Part shown: positions 1 to 6,614 of the stretch, piece after piece
Numbering within the stretch: position 1 is the stretch's first letter
How the letters are laid out: each line of letters opens with the position of its first letter
Assembly (NCBI GenBank): GCA_964592275.1
Contig: CAZQDJ010000022.1
Span: forward strand, 1 to 18,163
DNA length: 18,163 nucleotides
Origin: CANNBR01 sp964592275
Lineage (GTDB): Bacteria > Babelota > Babeliae > Babelales > CAIQNR01
Direction: 5' to 3'
Position numbers and translations under genes: made by a program
The notes under the pieces: model-generated
What the model saw: the letters and a program-made list of their open reading frames with translations, nothing else
Told to the model about the DNA's origin: nothing
Database searches by the model: none

Positions 1-1
1 T

Positions 2-46
2 GCTTTGGAGCTAAATCCCGATGCTAGTGGAAACTTTCAGATGTAA
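2..46 (+). CDS. C-terminal tail of a gene cut by the window edge (TPR-like ending)
   Basis: Frame 2 is open from the window start to a TAA at 44-46 and reads ALELNPDASGNFQM. The A-x-E-L-N-P-D pattern is typical of the end of a tetratricopeptide repeat helix, so this may be the tail of a TPR protein. Only 14 residues are visible, so the family is a guess. The gene would converge on the minus-strand gene ending at 182. I see no convincing terminator in 47-181. Confidence 0.35.
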   Translation, partial: ALELNPDASGNFQM

Positions 47-181
47 ATCGACCTTCTTCATTCCTATTTCCTCCATTGTTAACCCAAATCAAGGGCATCA
101 TTTTCTTGAATAAGCTCTCTGCCTATCCTTATTACTCACTCTAACAGACCTCACCTCCCCTGGTCAATATCCTAATAGAAA

Positions 182-559
182 TTAAAATGGAAATGTGCTA
201 GCCACCAATACTGCTAATGCTTGTCTTTGTCGAACGCTTCTGAGCAACTCAGCTCTTTGATCTTCTGTAGCAATACAAGAATTTAGTCTCGCAGAAAGCA
301 CTCTCTGCTCTAAGTTCTGCAATAAAGCGATGTAACGTTGGTTTTTCTCGCTATCCATTAAAGTTGTCGGATTATTTTTATACAAAAACCACCAGTCCTC
401 TTTTTGCTCTTCGTTCATTATTTGCCAAGCATCAGCGGAAGGCCTTTGTATATTTCTAGATAAGAAAAGCCATATTACATCCAAACATTCATGCTTAACT
501 GGGCAATATGCCATTGAAACTTTTAATAAACAAAACATTAAGAACACATTTTTTTTCAT
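182..559 (-). CDS. Small exported protein of unknown function (125 aa)
   Basis: I do not recognise the family. The N-terminus MKKNVFLMFCLLKVSMA looks like a signal peptide, with likely cleavage after Ala17 just before YCP. The mature part is about 108 residues, polar and apparently all-helical. It has Trp/Glu-rich stretches (residues 45-60) and an Arg/Gln-rich C-terminal helix (about 84-115) ending in a short hydrophobic TFPF. Three cysteines (19, 25 and about 95) remain after cleavage, so a disulfide is possible in the periplasm. An AGGA ribosome site lies about 8 nt upstream of the start. The gene follows the HerA-like ATPase gene on the same strand after 21 nt, so the two are probably co-transcribed, but no shared function is evident. 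Confidence 0.6.
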   Translation of the reverse strand: MKKNVFLMFCLLKVSMAYCPVKHECLDVIWLFLSRNIQRPSADAWQIMNEEQKEDWWFLYKNNPTTLMDSEKNQRYIALLQNLEQRVLSARLNSCIATEDQRAELLRSVRQRQALAVLVASTFPF

Positions 560-580
560 TTCTAGTTTCCTTACTTTTAT

Positions 581-2200
581 TCAAAACAACTCTTTAACCA
601 CTTGATCAATATTTTTAAACACCACCGACTGAACATCACGATAGAATTTTTCGTCATACTCTCGCGTTTGCACAACCACCGGCATAGCAACTGCATGCCC
701 CAAAACTAACGCCTGTTTTTTAGTATCAAGAGTAGAAAGCACTGAACGCAACGCACTTGCATTTGCCGTACCTGTCAGCACTGCCTGAATATCGTTTTCA
801 TCGCTCAATTGAGCAACAATTTTAGTACCAAGTTGTGAGATAATTTCTTGATCAATTCCCGAAGGTCGTTGATCAACCACTAAAAGCGATACATAATATT
901 TACGCATTTCCCGTGCAATCGTTCCGAAAATAGTTTGTCGCGCTGCTGCTGGATTTAAAAATTTGTGCGCCTCTTCAATACAAATCATAAGCTTTGTCGG
1001 CTCATCCCCCTTGTTTTGTGATCCTAAAAATTTTTCTGTCTGTGCAATATATTCACTATGAATGCGGCGCGTAATCATGTTTGAGATCAATAAATAGCAA
1101 AACGTAGAAGTATAATTCCCAAATTCAACACACACATTTACACTGCGCAAGAGATACTCCATCATTTGATCAATCACCGATGTTGCTCGCTGTACCGGAA
1201 CAGCAAACGGGGTTGCTGAAGCTTTAAAAAAAGGAAACCGTTCAATACGTTTTAATTTTCGATATAACGCGGCAATCGATTCTGGATGAGCACCAAGTGA
1301 TGCTGCAAATTCTTTTAAATCAGTTTGCGCAAGTAATACCTCAAGCCATTGATGTTTGTATTTTGTGTTAATCAAATAAGCTGCCTCAACCGCAGTACTG
1401 TGCAAATTTAATTCTTGCTGTAATGACATAATATCATCAACATGCACATCTTGATACGAAAATGTGATCTCAACATCAGCACTTGCACCGCGTCGCCGCG
1501 TTGAAGCTGGATCTAATGAAAAAATAACTACTCGATCAGGAAACAGCGTCTTGAGCCCTTTGATAAATGAATGTCCTGGCCCTTCTTTACGCGCTTGCAA
1601 ACCATACTCACTATGCATATCAAAAATAAGAGTAACCGCTTTACGCCTATGAATAAGACCTGCCAAAATAAGACGCGTCAAAAATGTTTTACCAGTTCCT
1701 GTTTTTCCAAAAATCCCTGTGCTGCGTTCAGTTAATCGTTCAAGATCAATACATACTGATGCATCCATATCAAGTGGAGCGCCAATGGTAAAAAACTTAC
1801 CCGACTTATCATTCTCATCACCAAAAATCATCGCTATATCTTGGTTTGTAGCTTCAAACACTTTTGCAAAATGACCTGGTACTGTTTTTACCGGAATAAT
1901 ATCACCACTTTTTTTCTGCAACATCACCATCGGTTTTAGTTGGGCAGTCGCATACATATTTCGGTGTTTTAAAATAGAAAGAAGTAATGTTTCTTTTTCT
2001 GTAGGTGGATATAAAAGAATATCAGGATTACTTACGTGCAAGGCAATATCAGTCATCAAACAAAAGAACGTATTTTCTGGACAAATAATAGAAACAAATT
2101 TCCCTGTTTTTAGCGTATCAAGAGCAGTGTCTGGGGCAACTTTCATGGTAAGTCCCTCAACCAACGAGCCTTCTGTTATTATTCCAATCGATTTTTTCAT
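581..2200 (-). CDS. HerA-like ATP-binding protein (DUF87, HAS-barrel ATPase)
   Basis: This 539-residue protein has the layout of the HerA/FtsK-superfamily DUF87 ATPases. An N-terminal beta-rich region (about 1-140) would correspond to the HAS-barrel. Next come the Walker A motif GKTGTGKT (165-172) and the family motif FDMHSEYG (193-200). A helical insertion lies at about 250-350, then the Walker B region LMICIEEAH (404-412). IAREMRKY (428-435) matches the usual arginine-finger segment, and VVDQRPS (441-447) the polar sensor strand. Known members are hexameric DNA-translocating motors that usually work with the nuclease NurA in end resection, and some serve in defence or conjugation. No nurA-like gene is in view, so the substrate is unknown. 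The start is supported by AGGA 8 nt upstream. No signal peptide is present, so it is cytoplasmic. Confidence 0.85.
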   Translation of the reverse strand: MKKSIGIITEGSLVEGLTMKVAPDTALDTLKTGKFVSIICPENTFFCLMTDIALHVSNPDILLYPPTEKETLLLSILKHRNMYATAQLKPMVMLQKKSGDIIPVKTVPGHFAKVFEATNQDIAMIFGDENDKSGKFFTIGAPLDMDASVCIDLERLTERSTGIFGKTGTGKTFLTRLILAGLIHRRKAVTLIFDMHSEYGLQARKEGPGHSFIKGLKTLFPDRVVIFSLDPASTRRRGASADVEITFSYQDVHVDDIMSLQQELNLHSTAVEAAYLINTKYKHQWLEVLLAQTDLKEFAASLGAHPESIAALYRKLKRIERFPFFKASATPFAVPVQRATSVIDQMMEYLLRSVNVCVEFGNYTSTFCYLLISNMITRRIHSEYIAQTEKFLGSQNKGDEPTKLMICIEEAHKFLNPAAARQTIFGTIAREMRKYYVSLLVVDQRPSGIDQEIISQLGTKIVAQLSDENDIQAVLTGTANASALRSVLSTLDTKKQALVLGHAVAMPVVVQTREYDEKFYRDVQSVVFKNIDQVVKELF

Positions 2201-2255
2201 AATTTTTTTCCTAAAAATTTATTCCAAATAAAAATGGGTGCGCAATAAGCTATAA

Positions 2256-2284
2256 ATAATACTTAATAGAATTAATTTAAACAA
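2256..2284 (-). promoter_or_regulatory. Possible promoter of the HerA-like gene
   Basis: On the minus strand TTGTTT (2279-2284) and TATTAT (2256-2261) are 17 nt apart, 56 nt upstream of the start codon. The -35 box is weak. The surrounding 2201-2378 intergenic region is very AT-rich, so chance matches are easy. Confidence 0.3.
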
Positions 2285-2304
2285 AATACCATTCTACATA
2301 CCGC

Positions 2305-2332
2305 TTGATCATAAATAAATAAATGTTATTAT
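2305..2332 (+). promoter_or_regulatory. Sigma70-type promoter for the 162-aa exported protein
   Basis: TTGATC (2305-2310) and TATTAT (2327-2332) are separated by 16 nt and lie 47 nt ahead of the start codon. A perfect 18-bp palindrome (2334-2351) begins just downstream and would overlap the transcription start. Confidence 0.5.
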
Positions 2333-2333
2333 G

Positions 2334-2351
2334 AATAATAATATTATTATT
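2334..2351. repeat. Perfect 18-bp AT-only palindrome over the predicted transcription start
   Basis: AATAATAATATTATTATT equals its own reverse complement. It sits directly after the -10 box of the predicted promoter, where a dimeric repressor could block initiation. It may also be a by-product of extreme AT content. Confidence 0.45.
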
Positions 2352-2378
2352 GTAACTATTTAATTAAAGGATACTTAA

Positions 2379-2867
2379 ATGAATAAATATATCATTTTAA
2401 TGACTATTTTATGCTTAGGTAACAATCTCAAGTCAGCGGCAGCTAACGAAATTGATACTGAAACCATGGAACATATCGATAGGAAAGAGGCGCTTTTAAA
2501 TTTTTTAAATGATCTTTCTAGCTTTGAAGAAGAAGGATGGAATCTAAAAACTCGTCTTCCTCGACAAGCTACTGCGCCTTTTATAGTAATACTTTCTAAA
2601 GAAGGAACAGTATGCATAAAAGAGTTTCCTAAACTTGATAAGTTAAATGAAGTAACATTATTATGTCAGCTTCAATCTTGTTTTTATCAAAATAAGCCTG
2701 TAACAAAAAAACCAGATGGACGAGAAGCATCTTATGCAAGCAACCTTGATGAATTAATCGAATTAGTAAAAGAAGTAAACATAAGAGGTTACTATCGAGA
2801 TCAATATTTCGGCGGACCTGCTGAACGAGAAGTTATAATTTACAAACTTCGCGGCATAAATTGCTAA
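2379..2867 (+). CDS. Small exported protein of unknown function (162 aa)
   Basis: The family is not recognised. The start follows AAGGA at 8 nt. The first ~22 residues (MNKYIILMTILCLGNNLKSAAA) form a signal peptide with cleavage near Ala21/22. The mature protein is acidic and helical at residues 24-52, then has a short beta-rich core around FIVILSKEGTVCIKEF (68-83). A helix at 122-133 (SNLDELIELVKEV) and a C-terminal strand REVIIYKL follow. Cysteines at 79, 96, 101 and 162 could form two disulfides after export. The gene has its own predicted promoter and a strong terminator 24 nt after the stop, so it looks monocistronic. It is divergent from the HerA-like gene. Confidence 0.65.
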   Translation: MNKYIILMTILCLGNNLKSAAANEIDTETMEHIDRKEALLNFLNDLSSFEEEGWNLKTRLPRQATAPFIVILSKEGTVCIKEFPKLDKLNEVTLLCQLQSCFYQNKPVTKKPDGREASYASNLDELIELVKEVNIRGYYRDQYFGGPAEREVIIYKLRGINC

Positions 2868-2890
2868 TTAATCGATCATTCAGAAATCAT

Positions 2891-2925
2891 AAAATAAGCT
2901 CTCGGAAATTCTGAGAGCTTATTTT
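2891..2925. terminator. Bidirectional intrinsic terminator
   Basis: A perfect 13-bp stem (2891-2903 with 2913-2925) surrounds a 9-nt loop. The stem begins with AAAA and ends with TTTT, so it can act on either strand. It lies just after the 162-aa gene and before the peroxiredoxin gene. Its core AATAAGCTC/GAGCTTATT recurs in the terminator at 17122-17151. Confidence 0.85.
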
Positions 2926-3009
2926 ATTTACACTCATAATTATGACAACTTCTTTATCCATTGTAGAGTGCAATTAATTAATCACTCCTCTTAAAAAAAA
3001 GGTCTTTTT

Positions 3010-3528
3010 ATGAAACTAACCCTTATTGCTCTTGCCAGCTTTGCTCTCCTTACAAGCGCCACCATCATTGCAAAATCAAAGAAAGAAAAACCAACAGAAC
3101 TTAAAATAGGAGATATCGCTCCGAACTTTACCCTCCCCAATGAAAAAGGAGAAACAGTCACCTTCCATACTATCCCCGGTAAAAAGGTTCTGTATTACTA
3201 TCCTATGGATTCAACCCCTGGTTGCACCAAACAAGCCTGCAGTTTACGGGATGGCCACCAAGAACTTAAAAATAAGGGTGTAACTGTTATTGGGATCAGC
3301 GCAGATTCTGTTGAATCACACAAAAAATTCTCGCAAAATCATAAGCTCCCTTTTACTTTATTAAGCGATACTAAAAATGAAGTTGCCAAGCTTTATGGCA
3401 CCGCAGGAACTTTTATGAATTCTCGCATTACTTTTTTAGTTGATGAAAAAAATAAGATCGTAAAAATCCTTAAAGACATCAAGGTTAAAGACCATGCTAA
3501 CCAAATTTTAAAAGAATTTAATCTGTAG
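3010..3528 (+). CDS. bcp: Exported thioredoxin-dependent peroxiredoxin, Bcp/PrxQ type
   Basis: This AhpC/TSA-family peroxidase is expected to reduce hydrogen peroxide and organic hydroperoxides with a thiol donor. The motif YYYPMDSTPGCTKQAC (62-77) carries catalytic Thr69 and peroxidatic Cys72. Cys77 sits five residues later, as in the atypical 2-Cys Bcp class. Arg139 (NSRITFLVD) is the usual third active-site residue. The domain begins at about 31 (LKIGDIAPNF) and the length past the leader is normal for Bcp. The unusual part is the N-terminus: residues 1-21 look like a signal peptide (MKLTLIALASFALLTSATIIA) followed by a lysine-rich linker. This copy should therefore act in the periplasm or membrane-anchored, unlike cytoplasmic E. 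coli Bcp. AAGG lies 8 nt before the start. A weak promoter candidate (ATGACA 2942-2947, TAGAGT 2964-2969) precedes it. Confidence 0.92.
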   Translation: MKLTLIALASFALLTSATIIAKSKKEKPTELKIGDIAPNFTLPNEKGETVTFHTIPGKKVLYYYPMDSTPGCTKQACSLRDGHQELKNKGVTVIGISADSVESHKKFSQNHKLPFTLLSDTKNEVAKLYGTAGTFMNSRITFLVDEKNKIVKILKDIKVKDHANQILKEFNL

Positions 3529-3546
3529 CTTATCAATTTTAGCGCC

Positions 3547-3590
3547 ATTTCCAACTTGCGATGGCAAGTTGGAAATAATGTAAAAACATT
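3547..3590. other. Two adjacent hairpins after the peroxiredoxin gene
   Basis: A perfect 13-bp stem (3547-3559 with 3564-3576) closes on a GATG tetraloop. A small AATGT-AAAA-ACATT hairpin (3577-3590) follows directly. The first hairpin has no T-tract after it, so it is a poor classical terminator. It could stabilise the mRNA 3' end or terminate with help. Confidence 0.55.
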
Positions 3591-3606
3591 AAAAAGTGCC
3601 TAAATC

Positions 3607-3717
3607 ATGTTTCGCTTTATTCTCTTTCTACTGCTTCTTGTCAGCGCTCAGCTCTCTTTTGGCATTGAGCAAAGTAACAAGTCTACGCGATCACAAGTTT
3701 CAAAAATAAGCCACTAG
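3607..3717 (+). CDS. Possible 36-aa signal-peptide micro-ORF
   Basis: ATG at 3607 opens a 36-codon frame ending in TAG at 3715-3717. Residues 1-19 (MFRFILFLLLLVSAQLSFG) are a textbook signal peptide, followed by a short polar tail rich in Ser, Lys and Gln (IEQSNKSTRSQVSKISH). No good ribosome site is visible upstream. It may encode a secreted microprotein, or be the surviving 5' end of a decayed secreted-protein gene. It stops 7 nt before the -35 box of the next operon. Confidence 0.35.
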   Translation: MFRFILFLLLLVSAQLSFGIEQSNKSTRSQVSKISH

Positions 3718-3723
3718 AGGCTT

Positions 3724-3752
3724 TTTACAAACAGCAATCCTCGCATTATACT
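3724..3752 (+). promoter_or_regulatory. Promoter of the A-D repeat-protein operon
   Basis: TTTACA (3724-3729) and TATACT (3747-3752) are spaced by 17 nt, each one base from the sigma70 consensus. The predicted start near 3759 gives a ~35-nt leader before gene A. The promoter ahead of gene E (7714-7742) starts with the same TTTACAAA and has the same spacing. Confidence 0.6.
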
Positions 3753-3793
3753 TTTAATACGCATTATTGAAATGGTTAAGCGAGGTTATGCTT

Positions 3794-4381
3794 ATGAAAT
3801 CAAAACATAGACCACTATTACTTTTTATATTTTTTGCTATCCAGCCGCTTACTGCGGTTAGTATTTCTCTAGCTTCTTTACCTTATCCATTTAACACTTG
3901 GCACGCGAATGCAAAAACGTACGTACAACGGCAGGAAGAGATCCAGTCATATCAGCTGACCGTAAAAATTAAGCGCCGAGCTACTACTATTAAAGAACAA
4001 TCTTTTACCTCGTTTGATTATAAAACAGTTATCGCCAAAGCATTACGTTATGCACAAAAAGAACAAACTACTGGCCTCAAGGCAGTGTTCAAGCCAAGCA
4101 TTAGACTCATTAATAGTTGGGATAATTATGCGCTTGGAAACCTCGTACAAAAAACGCTCCCTATTGATCAAAGTAAAAAAGCTGATTATTGGAAACAAGT
4201 AGAACAAACAATAATCGATAGTTTTTACGTATCATCGCCAGCACAAAAACCAACTCTTACCGTTGTAAAAAAATTACTGTCTCTTGGCGCCATTCCACTA
4301 ACACTTCTTATGTGCTTTATTATTTTTCTCCTTGGGCTTGTGTTGTTACATTTCGCTTCGCAAAAAAAGAAAGGGCTATAA
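3794..4381 (+). CDS. Repeat-family membrane protein A (one repeat unit, C-terminal TM anchor)
   Basis: First of five tandem paralogues of a family I do not recognise. I start it at the ATG at 3794 (195 aa). CGAGG at 3781-3785 is well spaced for this ATG, and the paralogues also begin MK followed by a leader. An in-frame TTG at 3767 and ATG at 3788 are less likely. A signal peptide spans about 1-27. One repeat unit (about 36-148) follows, with the family landmarks YVQRQEEIQSY (43-53), TVKIK (56-60), EQSF-x4-DYKTVI, FKPSIRL (99-105) and a YW near 132-133. A single long hydrophobic helix (about 161-187) ends in KKKGL, a membrane anchor with a cytoplasmic lysine tail. The bulk would face the periplasm. 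Gene B starts 2 nt after the stop. Confidence 0.75.
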   Translation: MKSKHRPLLLFIFFAIQPLTAVSISLASLPYPFNTWHANAKTYVQRQEEIQSYQLTVKIKRRATTIKEQSFTSFDYKTVIAKALRYAQKEQTTGLKAVFKPSIRLINSWDNYALGNLVQKTLPIDQSKKADYWKQVEQTIIDSFYVSSPAQKPTLTVVKKLLSLGAIPLTLLMCFIIFLLGLVLLHFASQKKKGL

Positions 4382-4383
4382 CC

Positions 4384-5538
4384 ATGAAATTTCTAAAAAA
4401 CTTTACCCTCATCAGCTTGTTGCTAGCAACTTGTATTTCGACAGAAACAAGACCTGTTCCCTGCCATACCAATCTTGAAGTTCCAGGGTTTGTTTTTTCA
4501 GCTACCTCAATTATCATTGGCGGAGCTGTTTTTTACACTGCTCTTATTTATGTTCCCTACCTATTCATGAGCAGACACGATGCAGCACAAAATTTTGTAA
4601 AATACCAATATGATATCTCCTCTTATACGATCGCACTTGAAGTACTGGATAACGGAAACATGTCATTGCTCAAATCCTTTACTGAGACTGACTACAAAAA
4701 AGTTATCACCGACACACTGGCCCACTTACAAACAGAAGAATTCCTTTCAACAAAGCTGACACGAACCGAAAAACTTTACCTGACTCCCTGCATCACCCTT
4801 GTTGATGAAGAAACAACACGCACATTGCGTAGAATCCTTATTGCTGATTACAAGAAAATGCGCACAACACACAGAATTCCTGTTACTACTCAAGACAATC
4901 AAAAACTGGCACTTAACTATAAAAGAATTGAAAGATCTCTTATTGATCGATTGAGAATCCCGAGAATTAAAACATACGCAAGCCCAATGCGATATGTCGT
5001 AGGTGGACTTACTGCTTTTATGCTTCCTGGGTTGTTAGGGTATTTCGCTCTTATTCCCGCAGCCATTGTAAGCATCCCTCTCTTCTTTACAAATTATTCT
5101 TCAGCACACAAGTTCGTCGATCGACAAGAAGATATTGCTTCGTATTCCATTACTGTAAAAATTAAACGCCATGTTAAAACCATCAAAGAACAAACTTTTA
5201 TTGGCCCTGATTATCAAACGGTCATGAACGATGCGCTGCTATACGCTCACGCAGAACAAACTACTGGTTTAAGAACAGTTTTCAAACCAAGCATCACCCT
5301 GGTCGACGACGAACAAGTCTACCCATTGCGTAACATCGTCAAGAAAACATTGCCAAAAAAACAAACACACCTTGCCCGTTATTGGAGACGTTTAGCAAAC
5401 TCACTTTCTAACAGTTTTGTTATTCCAAATGATAAATCTGCCAATATCACCAATGCTAATCGTATTGCCTATTTCGGACTAGAAAGTGGCGCTTGGCTGC
5501 TTTCACCGTATGTCGCCGTACTTCCGTTTTTATTGTAA
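4384..5538 (+). CDS. Repeat-family membrane protein B (two repeat units)
   Basis: 384 residues from the ATG at 4384. The frame is open further upstream, but this ATG matches the starts of C and D and follows an AAAGAAAGGG stretch. The leader MKFLKNFTLISLLLATCIST (1-20) precedes ETRP. A hydrophobic segment lies at 36-62, repeat unit 1 at about 65-194, a second hydrophobic segment at 205-235, and unit 2 at about 240-348. A short hydrophobic C-terminus ends the protein. Unit 2 has the full signature: FVDRQEDIASYSITVKIK, DYQTVMNDAL, FKPSITLVDDE, TLPKK and YWRRL. Unit 1 is more diverged. Unit 2 is strikingly close to the single unit of gene A, even in DNA, implying recent duplication or gene conversion. 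The function is unknown. The likely location is the inner membrane with periplasmic domains. Confidence 0.75.
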   Translation: MKFLKNFTLISLLLATCISTETRPVPCHTNLEVPGFVFSATSIIIGGAVFYTALIYVPYLFMSRHDAAQNFVKYQYDISSYTIALEVLDNGNMSLLKSFTETDYKKVITDTLAHLQTEEFLSTKLTRTEKLYLTPCITLVDEETTRTLRRILIADYKKMRTTHRIPVTTQDNQKLALNYKRIERSLIDRLRIPRIKTYASPMRYVVGGLTAFMLPGLLGYFALIPAAIVSIPLFFTNYSSAHKFVDRQEDIASYSITVKIKRHVKTIKEQTFIGPDYQTVMNDALLYAHAEQTTGLRTVFKPSITLVDDEQVYPLRNIVKKTLPKKQTHLARYWRRLANSLSNSFVIPNDKSANITNANRIAYFGLESGAWLLSPYVAVLPFLL

Positions 5539-5546
5539 GGCTCCCT

Positions 5547-6605
5547 ATGAAATTTCTAAAAAACTTTACCCTCATCAGTCTATTGCTCGCAGCCAGCGTT
5601 CCAACAGAAACAAAGCCATCGCTCATTGCGCTTTTTATCACAGCTCTCGTAGCAATCCCCGCCGCTGCAATCTATATTCCTTATGCGCTCCTTACGAGAC
5701 ATTCATATGCAGAAAATTTTGTCACAAAACAAGAAGACATCGAGTCGTACTCAATTGCTGTAGAAACAACTAAAAACAAAGAAAAAATAGAAAATATTTT
5801 CTCTGGATCTGATTACAGTGCAGTCATTGATGATGTTTTAACGTGGGTTGAAGACAACCAAACACCCCGCAGTAAGGTAATACTAAGACCCAGTATCAAG
5901 CTCATAGAAAATGAAAAAATCTACGAAATGCGCATCATCACTCGATCAACACTTCCAAAAAAACCTCATCTCTTAAAAAAATACTTTGAAGCGCTGGAAA
6001 AGGCACTTAAAAAACGCTTCGAACTACCTGGCATTGACAGCAACTTAACATCTAAAGATCAAGCTGCCATCACTATAGCTAATGGATTCTTGCAATCACC
6101 AGGAAACGTAACACCCAATATTTCTGTGCCCCTCGCTCTTGCCTCTCTCCCTACCACATTATGTACTCGTTATTCATCTGCAAAAAATTTTGTCAGAAGA
6201 TCTGAAGATATAGAATCTTATTTTATTTCGGTAAAAATCAAACATGACAACAAAATAATCTTAGAAAAAATTCTTGAGGGATCTGATCCTCAGACAACGA
6301 TAAGTCAGGCAATCGAATATGCTAAAAAAGAGCACGCCATCGATAGAACCATTACTTTTGAATCACGCATTCAACTTCTTACCAATGAGAAAATATATGC
6401 ACTCAAAAAAATAACTGCACCTACTCTCCCAAAAAACAATCTTCGAATCCCTCTTTACTGGAAAAAGCTTGTAATAGCTTTAAATGAACGTTTTTTTGTG
6501 CCCGAAAAAACCGCTACTAATACCACCTACACAACTAATCTTGCCTACTTTGGAGCAATAATTACGCAGTCATTCGTAAGCGCCCTTAAACTTCCTAACA
6601 ATTAG
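5547..6605 (+). CDS. Repeat-family membrane protein C (two repeat units)
   Basis: 352 residues from the ATG at 5547. The start follows gene B by 8 nt, with an AAGG overlapping B's stop codon as the ribosome site. The leader is nearly identical in DNA to those of B and D. After ETKP come a hydrophobic segment (25-49), unit 1 (about 51-161: RHSYAENFVTKQEDIESYSI, GSDYSAVIDDVL, LRPSIKLIENEKIYEMR, TLPKK) and a weaker hydrophobic stretch (about 188-206). Unit 2 (about 208-319) and a C-terminal hydrophobic piece (331-349) complete it. Unit 2 keeps the AKNFV-x3-EDIESY signature, but FKPSI is changed to FESRI and DY to DP. These differences from B and D show the units are diverging. No enzymatic motif is visible. 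Confidence 0.75.
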   Translation: MKFLKNFTLISLLLAASVPTETKPSLIALFITALVAIPAAAIYIPYALLTRHSYAENFVTKQEDIESYSIAVETTKNKEKIENIFSGSDYSAVIDDVLTWVEDNQTPRSKVILRPSIKLIENEKIYEMRIITRSTLPKKPHLLKKYFEALEKALKKRFELPGIDSNLTSKDQAAITIANGFLQSPGNVTPNISVPLALASLPTTLCTRYSSAKNFVRRSEDIESYFISVKIKHDNKIILEKILEGSDPQTTISQAIEYAKKEHAIDRTITFESRIQLLTNEKIYALKKITAPTLPKNNLRIPLYWKKLVIALNERFFVPEKTATNTTYTTNLAYFGAIITQSFVSALKLPNN

Positions 6606-6614
6606 GCTATTTTT

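Noticed and set aside
3767..3793. TTG-initiated N-terminal extension of gene A
   Set aside because: The ATG at 3794 has a properly spaced ribosome site and gives a normal leader; the extension adds polar residues before the signal peptide.
4312..4383. Upstream extension of gene B overlapping gene A
   Set aside because: The ATG at 4384 starts the leader shared with C and D; the extension is the shadow of gene A's membrane segment.
5486..5773. Frame overlapping the end of gene B and the start of gene C
   Set aside because: Out-of-frame shadow with a Cys/Arg-rich composition unlike the real genes.
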